From NCBI RefSeq assembly GCF_002368075.1, contig NZ_AP018314.1:5290840-5354839 (forward strand): a stretch of DNA of 64,000 bases, in the 5' to 3' direction. The position numbers and the translations under genes are program-made. The notes beneath the pieces were generated by a model. It searched no databases. It worked only from the letters and a program-made list of their open reading frames with translations, and was not told the DNA's origin. The stretch comes from Sphaerospermopsis kisseleviana NIES-73 (GTDB taxonomy: Bacteria; Cyanobacteriota; Cyanobacteriia; Cyanobacteriales; Nostocaceae). Of this stretch, positions 45,393 through 55,531 are shown piece after piece (position 1 is the stretch's first letter; each line of letters begins with the position of its first letter).

Positions 45393-47672
45393 TTAAAACC
45401 CGGATAGAGGTGGGATTATATCAGGAGTAGGGATAACGGAAGGAGGTGGAGGTGGAGGTGGGGGTGGTTGGATAACTGCGATCGCAAAAGATTTTTCTTG
45501 AGGTTGCTGCTTACCCAATTTATCATAAACTTGCAGTTTAATTGGAGATGGAAAGGCCTGATTAACTTGTAGTTTCAGTGAACCAACTTGTTCCACATTC
45601 CCAAATGGATCAAGCTTCACCTGAATATCTTCTCCCTCTACTCTCCAAGATAAAGTAGCTGTTTCTCCTTCTTTTAACTCCTGATTAGGTTGTTCACTAG
45701 CATTAAGTGTAAAAGAGATAATTCTAAATGGTTTTGGTAATACTTCAATTACTGATTCAGTCTTTTTAGAACTACTTCTATCACTGCCGTTATTGGGTAA
45801 AGCTTGAATTTCAAAAGTGAATTTACCAGAATTTAATTTGTCTATAGGTATATTATTACATTCTAATCGTTGATTTTCTATTGGTTTACATAAATTTTGC
45901 AGTTGAGGCGGATCGACAAGTTTACCTTGTCTAAAACGATAAACACCTAATTTACCTATAGATGTACCACCTTCTGCCTTTCCAGTTATTTGAATTTCCC
46001 TTAGCAGCAAGGGATTAGCAATTTTCCAACTTAAATTAATATTCTCACCTTTTTTATACTGGGGTTTATCTGTTTTCAAATCTATAACTTCAGCTATTGG
46101 TTTTTCTTTAATTTCAACCTGAACTATTTTAGTATCTGTTTTAGCAACTTTGGAGAAAATTGGCAATCCTTTGCGATAGGATGCTTGTAATTCAAAACTA
46201 TACTGTCCTTTAGCTTTGACTCCTGTTTGAAAATTGCTACAAATCAATTCTTCTTTTGACACTCTACAAGGAGGTGTTATACCAGAATCACGAGGTATTA
46301 GTTCTTCAGGAATACCATTACTAAAATCGTAAATCTTCTGAGTTGGTTGATTGCCCTTAATTTTCAGTTCCAAGTTTTGCAAATTTTGATATTTTTGAAT
46401 CTCCCAATTTAACGCTACTGCTTCACCTTCAATATATGTAGGGCTATCGGAGTCGAATGCTTTTATTGTTACAGGTTCAGGGTTTAAAAGCCGCCAAACC
46501 ATAAATCCTATACCACCGAATAAACCTAAACCTATTAAAATTAATAATAAAAATTGCCACCAAGGACGGGGTTTCCAAACAAAACTTAATTGAGGTAAAG
46601 TATTCGGTAAAGGCAGATTATTTTGGTCTTGAATTTTAGCTTGAAAGTTGACAACTAACCCCCCACCCCACCAAGGTCTTCGCCACCAATATCTAGGTTT
46701 AACTGTCAGATTAGATATAGAACTTTTACTAGGAAGTAATTTGATTTCATGAGGCTCAAATTTATAGGTATACAGTTGTTCTTCATCTCGACTTTCCAGG
46801 TAAAACATTAATTCGCGTACTACATTTCCCTGGTTAATGATTGATAATTCGTATTTGGCAGGACTACGGCTGACCTGTGCCAAAATAGTTTGCAACTGGA
46901 CATCCAAAATATAACTTGGCTTAATGTCTATATAGACCAAATCTAACAGTATCAACTGGGGAGAGTTTTCCGAATATAAGCGAATAGTCGGGGAATAAAT
47001 TCCGGCTAAGGTGTCTCCTGGTGGGTGAAATGTCAGCAAGATTTGACCCTGACTACCAGGGTTGAGTTCTAGAGCAGCTACTTGTGATAATCCCGCTCCT
47101 TCTAACCCATCTGTGGGATAAGTAATAGTGAACCAATCTTCATCTAAATCTGGACAAGTGATGCGAAAACGGTCTACAAATTTAGAGCGATTGTCAACTA
47201 TTACTTCTACTTGTAAAGGTTGACTGAGATTTAAAATTAGTGGTTTATTGGCATTGCTGCTAGGCTTGAGTGAAAAAGTGGGATCATTAAGGCGAATGAT
47301 CGTTTGTTCTTTGATTTGAACTTTCAGTTGCAGGGGAAAGTTGATAGGAGTATGTTGGGGATAATGCAAGGGAGAATCTACGACTAAAGTATAATCATAA
47401 GTTCCGGGTTTAGCGTCAACAGGTATTTGCAACTCAAATTTAACTTCGTCGCTAGTTTGTTGGGGCGCTAATCCCAAACTGGCTTGAGGAGGAGTAAAGC
47501 CACTAGTAATATTTTTAAATTCATCATTAAAAGTAAAATACAAGTCAACAACAGCACTTTGATCTCCCTGATTAATGACAATAACATAAAATTCCATCGC
47601 ATCTCCTGGCATTCCCCATTGAATTCCAGGAGGGTTAATAATAATTTCCAATGGACTGTTTTGAGCGTACAT
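45393..47672 (-). CDS. large membrane-anchored protein with Ig-like repeats, unknown function
   Basis: 759 residues from the ATG at 47672 (MYAQNSPLEI...), 14 bases after the upstream gene, with AAGGAAT before it; a start at 47729 would overlap. Residues 1-385 form several beta-rich domains of the COG1470/CARDB kind (DQSAVVDLYFTF, PGTYDYTLVVDSP). One membrane span follows (FLLLILIGLGLFGGIGFMVW, about 390-410), then three or four repeated Ig-like units each with an INLSWKI/ALNWEI/TLSWRVE strand, and a C-terminal polyproline run (nine Pro). The product pairs with the WD40 protein upstream, with which it shares the domain-TM-domain plan. Surface or envelope scaffold is a reasonable guess. Confidence 0.7.
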   Translation of the reverse strand: MYAQNSPLEIIINPPGIQWGMPGDAMEFYVIVINQGDQSAVVDLYFTFNDEFKNITSGFTPPQASLGLAPQQTSDEVKFELQIPVDAKPGTYDYTLVVDSPLHYPQHTPINFPLQLKVQIKEQTIIRLNDPTFSLKPSSNANKPLILNLSQPLQVEVIVDNRSKFVDRFRITCPDLDEDWFTITYPTDGLEGAGLSQVAALELNPGSQGQILLTFHPPGDTLAGIYSPTIRLYSENSPQLILLDLVYIDIKPSYILDVQLQTILAQVSRSPAKYELSIINQGNVVRELMFYLESRDEEQLYTYKFEPHEIKLLPSKSSISNLTVKPRYWWRRPWWGGGLVVNFQAKIQDQNNLPLPNTLPQLSFVWKPRPWWQFLLLILIGLGLFGGIGFMVWRLLNPEPVTIKAFDSDSPTYIEGEAVALNWEIQKYQNLQNLELKIKGNQPTQKIYDFSNGIPEELIPRDSGITPPCRVSKEELICSNFQTGVKAKGQYSFELQASYRKGLPIFSKVAKTDTKIVQVEIKEKPIAEVIDLKTDKPQYKKGENINLSWKIANPLLLREIQITGKAEGGTSIGKLGVYRFRQGKLVDPPQLQNLCKPIENQRLECNNIPIDKLNSGKFTFEIQALPNNGSDRSSSKKTESVIEVLPKPFRIISFTLNASEQPNQELKEGETATLSWRVEGEDIQVKLDPFGNVEQVGSLKLQVNQAFPSPIKLQVYDKLGKQQPQEKSFAIAVIQPPPPPPPPPSVIPTPDIIPPLSGF

Positions 47673-47685
47673 ACCATCAAATTCC

Positions 47686-49920
47686 TTACCTAACACTGTG
47701 TAGTTTGACTTGAAAATCTTCACCACCACTCACAATCATGTTGTCTTTCAAGTCAACACTATTGATTCTCTTTGAGCTTTGGTAAATTGTTTGACCTTTT
47801 GCTGCTTTGGTTTTATCCAGTTGATATGCTGGAGTTAAATACCAAACTATCACTTTTCCATCATCTCCACCACTGACAAGCAAACGGCCATCTTCACTAA
47901 ATTTTAATGTCCGCACTGGCATTTTTGACACTTGCCAATTATCTAATGGTTGACAATTAACTTCGATAATGGGATTTTGGGGGCTGGCATTTGTTACAGT
48001 TTGGCATTGATTTAAATCCCAAATAGTAATATATCCCGCAGAATCAGCAGTGGCTAAAATTTTTTCTTTTCCTTGCGGTTTAGGCACAAAATCCACCGAC
48101 CAAATATAATCTGTACGCCCTGTACTACTTCTTCCTTCTAATTTTTGCATTGATAAATTTTGTAATTGATTATCTGGTTGATTGGGATTAAATGAACCAA
48201 ATAAAAAACGCTTAAAGTTTCCTCCTATTACTAGGGTTTGATCATCTGGACTGAGAGTTACAGTGCGAGCTTCAAAAGGTAATGTTAATTGATTTTGGAT
48301 GTCGATGATTTGCGGTTGTTTCTGAAATTCACTGTTAGCAGATGTTCGTGACCATAATCTGATTTTACCACTACCATAACTACTAAATAAATACCGTGAA
48401 TTTTTAGTAAATTCTAAATCAAATACTCTATCACCTATAGCTTTTTGATCTTGTTGATCTTGCAGTTCTTCCCTTTTTTTACCTTGATTAGATACATTCC
48501 TGAGTTCAATCATACCATTATCTAACCCAACGGCAACAATATCATTGTCCACCGGCATGAAGTCGGAAACATATACAACGTCATTGGTAATTGCTAATAA
48601 ACCGTTAGGTTTTTGTGGTTTTTGACAAGCTATTGGCTGTTCTTGATAGCTAAATTTTCCTGGTTCTATACTGTTGTTATTGCGATTAATATTCCAAAAT
48701 CTTAATGTACAATCATCTGAACCACTAATAACAGAAAAACCGTTACCGCTAAAAGCTACTGAATTTACAGAACGAATGTGCATAACTGGTTCTGGTTTCA
48801 GTAGTAATGCTAAAAGTAATGCTATTAATCCCAGGATCATTAGCTGTAACCACGGGGGAATTATAGGTAGACTCTGTAATTCTAAAGTCTGGGTTGCGGG
48901 ATCTGTAGTACCCAAACGTTGATCAAATAATTCGCTTCTGGCTTCTAGTAACAAGGTTTTTGCTAATCCCAACCACGGACGTTTTGTTTTCACATTGAGG
49001 AGAACTTTATTTGTTTCTCCTAGCTGCAAATTGGCTGTTTCTGGAATAGTGTTGTAAGTGCATTTTCTTTGGTCTCTTCCCTGGAGATGAATGTTAATTT
49101 CTTGGTAGAGGTTACTGGCATTTTTGAATATTAATTCAAAGGTGGCTGTATCTGATTTCCAATCAGGCAACCATTTAGCTGGACTGGGAATTGTTTGGTG
49201 TTTGTTGATGACAGAAAAATCTACGAAACCTACAGGTAAAACTTGTAAATTACCTGCTATACTCGCAGGATAACCATTATTGCTGGTGGCTTCAATGGTA
49301 AATGGATAGGTTCGACAGGGTGCTTGAACTACAGATGGGGGTTGACATTGAAAAGTTAGTTCTCTATAGCCTCCTGGATCTAAAGAAAATCGTCTTTCTA
49401 CATTACCAATTAACCAAGTTGGATCAAGACCAACAAAACGCAAGATTACATTTGTCATTTGTTGACCTAAGTTGCGCACTCGCACTGGTATGTCTACGGA
49501 ATGACGCGGATAAACTGGAAATTCTCTTACAGGCAATTCTAAACTCAAAACGTTGGGTTGATTATCTCGCTCGATTTTTAACCGCAACGTTAGTCTGCGT
49601 TGTTGTCCTAGTTGTGGTGAAAAAATGGTGATGGTGAGGTTGACAGTACCTACAAATCCAGGTATTGGTGTATTAAAAATGAATACTTGAAAGTCTGTAC
49701 TATCTCCTGGTGGTTTAGCTGCTGCTACTTCTGGTTCAAGTTTATACCAGCGATATTCTGAATTGCGCTGCTCTCCTGCGGCTGTAATTTCTATTTGAAA
49801 ATTTGCAAATTGAGTGCTGTCGTTGTTGACTGTCACTGTAAAAGAAGCAGGAGTAGTACCTGGTGTAAAGGTCAGATTTTGAGTAGACAGGCTGGCATTT
49901 ATTAAAAAATTACTTTCCAT
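47686..49920 (-). CDS. membrane-anchored WD40-repeat protein with Ig-like N-terminal domains
   Basis: 744 residues. The N-terminal ~350 residues are Ig/CARDB-like beta domains (FTPGTTPASFTVTVNNDS, FPVYPRHSVDIPVRVRNLG). A membrane span (WLQLMILGLIALLLALLL, about 357-375) follows, then a WD40 propeller (about 380-744) with units such as VNSVAFSGNGFSVISGSDD, VDFVPKPQG and VRTLKFSEDGRLLVSGGDD. If the propeller is cytoplasmic the Ig part is outside, or the reverse. First gene of a two-gene operon with the related protein at 45393. I do not know a named family for this combination. Confidence 0.75.
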   Translation of the reverse strand: MESNFLINASLSTQNLTFTPGTTPASFTVTVNNDSTQFANFQIEITAAGEQRNSEYRWYKLEPEVAAAKPPGDSTDFQVFIFNTPIPGFVGTVNLTITIFSPQLGQQRRLTLRLKIERDNQPNVLSLELPVREFPVYPRHSVDIPVRVRNLGQQMTNVILRFVGLDPTWLIGNVERRFSLDPGGYRELTFQCQPPSVVQAPCRTYPFTIEATSNNGYPASIAGNLQVLPVGFVDFSVINKHQTIPSPAKWLPDWKSDTATFELIFKNASNLYQEINIHLQGRDQRKCTYNTIPETANLQLGETNKVLLNVKTKRPWLGLAKTLLLEARSELFDQRLGTTDPATQTLELQSLPIIPPWLQLMILGLIALLLALLLKPEPVMHIRSVNSVAFSGNGFSVISGSDDCTLRFWNINRNNNSIEPGKFSYQEQPIACQKPQKPNGLLAITNDVVYVSDFMPVDNDIVAVGLDNGMIELRNVSNQGKKREELQDQQDQKAIGDRVFDLEFTKNSRYLFSSYGSGKIRLWSRTSANSEFQKQPQIIDIQNQLTLPFEARTVTLSPDDQTLVIGGNFKRFLFGSFNPNQPDNQLQNLSMQKLEGRSSTGRTDYIWSVDFVPKPQGKEKILATADSAGYITIWDLNQCQTVTNASPQNPIIEVNCQPLDNWQVSKMPVRTLKFSEDGRLLVSGGDDGKVIVWYLTPAYQLDKTKAAKGQTIYQSSKRINSVDLKDNMIVSGGEDFQVKLHSVR

Positions 49921-50261
49921 ATTATTAAAGAAGGCAGGAGTCAGGAGTCAGTAGGGACAATCCCACCGTGGTTGCCCCAGGAGTCAGAAGTCAGGAAAAA
50001 GAATCAATTCTCTCTTTGTAATTCCCATTTTCTTGTCTTTCTTGCATAACTAGCAACTTACGTTAATAAGTACCTGGGCAAAATTAATTTAACATTTTTG
50101 GAACAAACAAAAATCTCTGTATTGCTTATCTGTTCCCTTTTAAAAGTTCCCTGTTCCCTCTCCCAAATATAAAATTTATTTTGCACTACTACTTATCATG
50201 TTCGTTGGCATAGTCATACTACAGCAATTTTCAGGTAAATTAACCACATTATTCTGCTACT
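49921..50261. other. 341-base spacer with short tandem repeats
   Basis: Holds GGAGTCAGGAGTCAG units (49935-49955 and 49980-49998), typical cyanobacterial STRR sequence, and AT-rich DNA. No gene seen. Confidence 0.6.
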
Positions 50262-50939
50262 TTAAACTGTTACAAGTCCTAATTTTAAGGCTCTAACTAT
50301 CGCTTGAGTACGGCTATTGACTTTCAATTTTTCAAAAATACTGGTCAGATGAGCCTTAATTGTAGCAACTGTTACATATAAATGTTTGGCTATTTCTTCA
50401 TTGGAAGCTCCTTGAGTTAACCAATATAAAACTTCTTGCTCTCTTGTTGTTAAGTGCATCTGATGACAAGCACGCACACAGGAGTCTGAATAAGTCTGAA
50501 AAAATCTGAAAAATCGACTGGCAACTTCTGAAGGTAGATAAATTTCTGACTTAGTTACTGTGTTTATGGCTTCTGATAATTGAGCCGCCAAATGATTTTT
50601 AAACACATAACCAGATGCTCCTGCTTGCATAGCTCGAAAAATCCATTCGTCTTCTTGGTGAGCAGATAAAACTAGGACTTTTCCAGGATAAGCAATTTGT
50701 TTGAGAGAAACTAAAACGGTAATACCATCACTACCAATAAGTTGCAAATCTAGTAATATTAAATCTGGTGATTTATCTTCTGTCAATTTTAACGCCTGCT
50801 CTAAAGAGTTAGCTTCACCGACTACTTCTACAGGCAATGAACCATTGCTATTATAAAAACTCAAGAGAGTCCGTAGACCTTGGCGAAAGCGTTCGTTGTC
50901 TTCTACCAAGATAGTTGTCAGAGAATTACGATAAGCCAT
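50262..50939 (-). CDS. NarL/LuxR-family response regulator
   Basis: 225 residues. Receiver domain: acidic pair in TTILVEDNERF, phospho-acceptor Asp64 in DLILLDLQLIG, Ser/Thr in VLVLSAHQ and Lys in GYVFKNHLAA. LuxR HTH near residues 155-220: LTTREQEVLYWLTQGASNEE then VATIKAHLTSIFEKL. It should bind DNA when phosphorylated by the histidine kinase encoded 25 bases upstream. Targets are unknown; the adjacent membrane-protein operon is a candidate. Confidence 0.92.
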   Translation of the reverse strand: MAYRNSLTTILVEDNERFRQGLRTLLSFYNSNGSLPVEVVGEANSLEQALKLTEDKSPDLILLDLQLIGSDGITVLVSLKQIAYPGKVLVLSAHQEDEWIFRAMQAGASGYVFKNHLAAQLSEAINTVTKSEIYLPSEVASRFFRFFQTYSDSCVRACHQMHLTTREQEVLYWLTQGASNEEIAKHLYVTVATIKAHLTSIFEKLKVNSRTQAIVRALKLGLVTV

Positions 50940-50964
50940 TTTTCATACTCCATTGTTCATACTG

Positions 50965-52092
50965 TTAAATATTCTTGGTGCAAGGTAAAATGATACAAAA
51001 TTGCGCTCCACTTTCTGATAAACTTTGCGCCCACAAGTTTCCGTGGTGGTCGAGAATAATTTTTTTGGCGATGGTTAAACCTAGTCCTGTACCTCCTGGA
51101 CGACGAGTATAAAAGGGGGTAAAGATTTTTTGTATATCTTCTGAAGATAGTCCCTTTCCCTGATCGGAAATTTTGATTAATACTTCTTCTTGAAAAATAT
51201 TCCAGCTACAGGTAATTGTTCCTGATTTGGGACTAAAGTAAATAGCATTGTTTAGTATATTGTGAAAAACTTGCTTAATTTGTAATTTGTCTATTAACAA
51301 GGTTGTGGAAGTTTCAGGAATTGATATTTTTACTTGTTTTTCATTGATCAAAGGTTGTAAATGTTTGATAGTTTCCAATACTAAATTTCTTAGGTCTTGT
51401 GGAGTGACTCTTAATTTCTCCCCTTGACCGCAATTAATTATTTCGGTGAGATTAATATCTATATCTTCAATACTTTCACGGATGATTTTTGCTTGTTCAT
51501 ACTCAGGCTGCTCTTTTAAGCTAAAGCATAAATTGTTGGCATATAATCCTATTAATCCTAAATAGTTTCGCAATTGGTGTCCGACTCGATGCAGTACCTG
51601 TTCTAGCAATTTAATTTCTGATTTTTGTCTGCCATAGTCTAAATATAGGTCTGCATATTTGCTCAGTAAAATAGCAGATTTATTTATCTCATTTTTGGCA
51701 TTTTCTACAAGAGGGTCTTCTGTAATTATCTGTATATATTCTGGTTTTTGATTTCTATATCCTATGGGAAATACATAGGAAAATAAGTGCAATTCTTCTA
51801 TTTTAAATTCCTGGATCTGTCCCACGGCGGGATAGTCTATTAACCATGATTCTGAGTGTAAGTATGTCAAAATAAATGACAATAATTTTGGTGTTTTTTC
51901 ACTGATATCAGAATAATTAATTATTTCTTGATGTTTCTTTGACCAACAATCATAATAGACAATACGAGCTAATAAAATTGGATATTGATTGGTTAATTGT
52001 TCAGATTGTAATTGACAAAATTCTTGGATACGTGATGATCTCAAATCATGACAGCTAATTTCTGGTTTTGTGCAAATAATTCCCCGAATCAT
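50965..52092 (-). CDS. sensor histidine kinase (soluble-type)
   Basis: 375 residues. The N-terminal ~155 residues are a cysteine-containing sensor region without clear membrane spans. The phospho-acceptor is His172 in HRVGHQLRNYLGLI, and the ATPase domain shows the N-box FHNILNNAIYFSPKSG, the G1 box DQGKGLS, the F-box region FTPFYTRRPGG and the G2 box GTGLGLTIAKKI. It is cytoplasmic or loosely membrane bound and should phosphorylate the LuxR-type regulator 25 bases downstream. The signal is unknown; the N-terminal cysteines might sense redox. Confidence 0.9.
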   Translation of the reverse strand: MIRGIICTKPEISCHDLRSSRIQEFCQLQSEQLTNQYPILLARIVYYDCWSKKHQEIINYSDISEKTPKLLSFILTYLHSESWLIDYPAVGQIQEFKIEELHLFSYVFPIGYRNQKPEYIQIITEDPLVENAKNEINKSAILLSKYADLYLDYGRQKSEIKLLEQVLHRVGHQLRNYLGLIGLYANNLCFSLKEQPEYEQAKIIRESIEDIDINLTEIINCGQGEKLRVTPQDLRNLVLETIKHLQPLINEKQVKISIPETSTTLLIDKLQIKQVFHNILNNAIYFSPKSGTITCSWNIFQEEVLIKISDQGKGLSSEDIQKIFTPFYTRRPGGTGLGLTIAKKIILDHHGNLWAQSLSESGAQFCIILPCTKNI

Positions 52093-52541
52093 AGATCTAC
52101 TCGACTTTGATAAATAAAAAATTGCAAAAAGTAAATCAGCATAAGCTTCTGGTAAATTTTACTTTGGCACTGATTGAGTGTCCTGTTTCCAGGAGGTGAC
52201 ACGATATTGAGTTGATAATTCCAGAGTTAAACAAAAATGGATATCTGGTGGTGATTAAATTTGCATAATCTGCAACCCTTATAGTGACAATTCATTAAGT
52301 GTCACTATCATAGTTTTTTACTACTGTAATTAATATTGCCAGTATATGCAGAATAGGTTCTACGGAAATTGAAATAGTATATAATCGTATTATCTGCTTT
52401 TAACCTCTGTTTTTGCCACAAATATATAAAAATATACAATTGTCAATTAACTAAAGAATAAAAATTGTAAATTTTATCACATAAATTGCATTATTGATTC
52501 TAAAAAATAATTAAATGTTATGAAATATCTGGATTAGTGAA
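52093..52541. other. divergent AT-rich spacer, histidine kinase and CHASE2 kinase genes
   Basis: 449 bases without an ORF of note. It should hold promoters for both genes. I saw no motif shared with the rest of the window. Confidence 0.5.
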
Positions 52542-54752
52542 ATGTTGAGTGAAATGTTGGCAAATTTTAAGAAATTATTAAAACAACCAGTAATTATTTC
52601 CAGTGCGATCGGCACAATTTTCATTGTGGGAGTTCAGAAACTACAAGTCTTAGAGAACATAGAGTTAAGAGTTTATGACCAGATGATGCAAATGAGGGGT
52701 GATCCTGGCCCAGATTCGCGGCTATTAATTGTTGCTGTCACTGAAGAGGATCTGCGAAAATGGAATTGGCCTTTACCTGGGGAAGTCCTAGACAAACTAT
52801 TGGGCAAACTGGAAGAATATGAACCCCGCGCCATTGGTTTAGATATTTTTCGGGACTTACCTGTACAACCAGGGCATGAAAAATTACTAGAACGTTTAGA
52901 GTACAGTGATATCATCTTTCCTGTCTGTAAACACGCTGATAGCAAAAATCCTGGGATCGCACCCCCACAAGGAACAAAACCAGAACAAGTAGGATTTAGC
53001 GATATTGTCGAAGATACTGATGGTTCTATTCGTCGCAATCTGATATCAGTGAAGGCAAATGAGTCAAATCTTTGTCAAAGCCCTTTCTCCTTGAGTTGGC
53101 AATTAGCCATTAAATTCTTGGATGGGGGAGGTATTCAGGCACAAATAACGGACAACCAAGAACTACAACTGCGTAATGTGATTTTTAAACCTCTGCAAAG
53201 TCATTCTGGAGGTTATCAAAACGCAGATACCCAAGGCTATCAAATTCTCTTGAATTACCGTTCTCACAGTCAGATCGCCCAGCAGGTAACTGTTACAGAT
53301 GTACTTTCTGGTCAGGTAAAACCTGATTTAGTCAAAGACCGTATTATTTTGATTGGTTCGACTGCACCGAGCTTAAAAGACATTTTTAACACCCCATTTA
53401 CTACTGGCAAAGCTAATAATACAGGGAAGATGGCAGGAGTTGAAATTCATGCTCAGATGGTCAGTCAAATTCTCAGTGCAGTTTTGAATAACCAGCGTCT
53501 GTTTTGGTTTTTACCGGGATGGGGTGAATTTATCTGGATAGGAGGATGGTCTGTGGTTGGCGGATTTTTAGCATGGCGCATTCGACATCCTTTAGCTTTG
53601 GGAGTGGCTGAAGGTGGATCTTTAGCCGTTTTATTGGGAACTAATTTTGTGATTTTTCTCCAAGCTGGATGGTTTCCAGTAGTTTCTCCAGCACTGGGCT
53701 TAGTAGTTGCAGCGGTTGGAGTTCTTGCTTACAGTGCCTATTTTAGCCAGCAAGAGCAGGAGAAAGTCATGCAAATAGTACAAGAGCAACAAGACTTAAT
53801 TGCTCAGTTGCAAGCCTATAAATTGCAAGAACCCAGTAGACAAACTCAGGCAACAAATGTGGGTCCTGCACTCTATCCTTCAGGACAAGAACTGGCGTTA
53901 AATACATTACTCAACAAACGTTACAACATTACTGAAAAGTTAGGTAGTGGAGGATTCGGTACTACTTACTTAGCTCAAGATATTCAACGACCGGGAAAAC
54001 CAGTGTGTGTTGTGAAACAAATGCGGTCTGCTCACCAGAACTCACAATATCTCAGTGTTCTCAGACGCTTGTTTCATAATGAAGCATATATTATGGAAAC
54101 TTTGGGTAAACACCCGCAAATACCATACTTATTGGCGTTCTTTGAAGAAAATCAGCAATTTTATTTAGTTCAGGAATTTATTGATGGTCATTCCTTATCT
54201 GATGAGTTGAAACCAGGAGTACCTCTTGCAAAGGCCGAAGCGATAAATATACTCAAAGAAGTATTGCAAGTCCTGGTCTTTGTTCACAATTATGGTGTGA
54301 TTCATCGAGATATCAAACCCAGTAACTTGATTAGACGCAAAACAAATGATCATATTGTTCTCATTGACTTTGGTGCTGTCAAACAAATACAACCACAAGT
54401 GCAAGCCCAACAGCAAGAAAATCAAACTATCGCTATTGGGACTCCTGCTTATGCACCTGGTGAACAAATGAGCGGTATGCCAAAACTCAACAGCGATATT
54501 TATGCTTTGGGAAAAATTATCATACAAGCTTTAACAGGAGTCCATCCCAAAGTTTTCCAGCGAGATGTCAATACTGGTGTGGTGATCATTAATCAGACAT
54601 CGGAAACGGGTGAACAGATTTGGTATTATTGGTGGGAACTGGCAAACACCACTGAGCCATTGAATGGGGTGATTAATAAAATGGTGCATCTTGACTTTAC
54701 ACAAAGATATCAGTCAGTTGAGGAATTGTTGAATATTGTGGCAACTTTATAG
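52542..54752 (+). CDS. CHASE2-domain serine/threonine protein kinase
   Basis: 736 residues. An N-terminal membrane helix, an extracellular CHASE2 sensor (about 30-310; YDQMMQMRGDPGPDSRLLIVAV, ILIGSTAPSLKD), three membrane spans (about 325-405), a short coiled coil, then a Hanks-type kinase (about 458-735): glycine loop EKLGSGGFGTTYLAQD, Lys in CVVKQM, catalytic VIHRDIKPSN, Mg-binding DFGA and GTPAYAPGEQ. All catalytic residues are present, so it is an active transmembrane receptor kinase typical of filamentous cyanobacteria. Ligand unknown. It is alone in its transcription unit. Confidence 0.93.
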   Translation: MLSEMLANFKKLLKQPVIISSAIGTIFIVGVQKLQVLENIELRVYDQMMQMRGDPGPDSRLLIVAVTEEDLRKWNWPLPGEVLDKLLGKLEEYEPRAIGLDIFRDLPVQPGHEKLLERLEYSDIIFPVCKHADSKNPGIAPPQGTKPEQVGFSDIVEDTDGSIRRNLISVKANESNLCQSPFSLSWQLAIKFLDGGGIQAQITDNQELQLRNVIFKPLQSHSGGYQNADTQGYQILLNYRSHSQIAQQVTVTDVLSGQVKPDLVKDRIILIGSTAPSLKDIFNTPFTTGKANNTGKMAGVEIHAQMVSQILSAVLNNQRLFWFLPGWGEFIWIGGWSVVGGFLAWRIRHPLALGVAEGGSLAVLLGTNFVIFLQAGWFPVVSPALGLVVAAVGVLAYSAYFSQQEQEKVMQIVQEQQDLIAQLQAYKLQEPSRQTQATNVGPALYPSGQELALNTLLNKRYNITEKLGSGGFGTTYLAQDIQRPGKPVCVVKQMRSAHQNSQYLSVLRRLFHNEAYIMETLGKHPQIPYLLAFFEENQQFYLVQEFIDGHSLSDELKPGVPLAKAEAINILKEVLQVLVFVHNYGVIHRDIKPSNLIRRKTNDHIVLIDFGAVKQIQPQVQAQQQENQTIAIGTPAYAPGEQMSGMPKLNSDIYALGKIIIQALTGVHPKVFQRDVNTGVVIINQTSETGEQIWYYWWELANTTEPLNGVINKMVHLDFTQRYQSVEELLNIVATL

Positions 54753-54963
54753 GAGATTGGGGATGTAACGCAAACCCAGGTAAAAAGCAATTTTCTCCTT
54801 GCTACCTTGCTTCTTGATTTCCGCTCTATAAAACTTACCCAGAGCTACCCAAGTCTAGACCCAACTGGTTACATAACTGTACAGTATTATGTGTACATTC
54901 CCGTAATTGTGTCTACATCTGGGTAGATTTTATCTTAACAGTTACAAACCCTCAATCCTACAG

Positions 54964-55359
54964 CTATGACTTGTAGTTACTTTGGTCAAAGAAATGATAA
55001 ATAGTACCTTCTGGAGCTAGACTCATAGCTGTGTTATGATCCTCTATGGCTTTTTGGTGATTACCTAGTGCTAGATAAGTCTGACTGCGCCAAAAATAAC
55101 AGAGAGCGTTGTGAGGATTGATATAAATAGCTTGTGTATAATCTTCTAATGCACCAGTTAGATCTTGTAACTGATGCAGCCGGAAATTGGCTCTTTCTGT
55201 ATAAACTTGGACACAATGGGGATAAAGGGCGATCGCATTCTGGAAGTTGCCCATCGCTCCCTCAATATCCCCTTGGGCAAAACAAGTATAAGCCTGTTGA
55301 ATATATCGGTTGATATCCAGTGTTTCTTTGAGGTTCAGGTCTTGATGATTGCTATTCAC
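54964..55359 (-). CDS. tetratricopeptide repeat protein
   Basis: 131 residues with about three TPR units (AYTCFAQGDIEGAMGNFQNA, ANFRLHQLQDLTGALEDYTQ, SQTYLALGNHQKAIEDHNTA). Soluble, probably a small protein-protein adaptor. It lies downstream of, and on the same strand as, the TPR-DUF928 gene (172-base gap). No specific partner can be named. Confidence 0.85.
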   Translation of the reverse strand: MNSNHQDLNLKETLDINRYIQQAYTCFAQGDIEGAMGNFQNAIALYPHCVQVYTERANFRLHQLQDLTGALEDYTQAIYINPHNALCYFWRSQTYLALGNHQKAIEDHNTAMSLAPEGTIYHFFDQSNYKS

Positions 55360-55531
55360 TTTTGCAGAGGTTCTATCTTGATGGTTGGTTAAAGAGGTGA
55401 GTGGATTGGTGTTAAAAATTGATTTGGGAATCAGGTAAGAGGAAAAAGGGTTTTAGGCTTGTTTACTTTTCTTGACATAGTTTGATTTTATTTTGTAACC
55501 CTACGCATCTCATTTACTAGAATCCTCAGTT

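Noticed and set aside
45420..45470. C-rich/G-rich tract as an unusual DNA structure
   Set aside because: It is explained by the polyproline codons at the C-terminus of the membrane protein.
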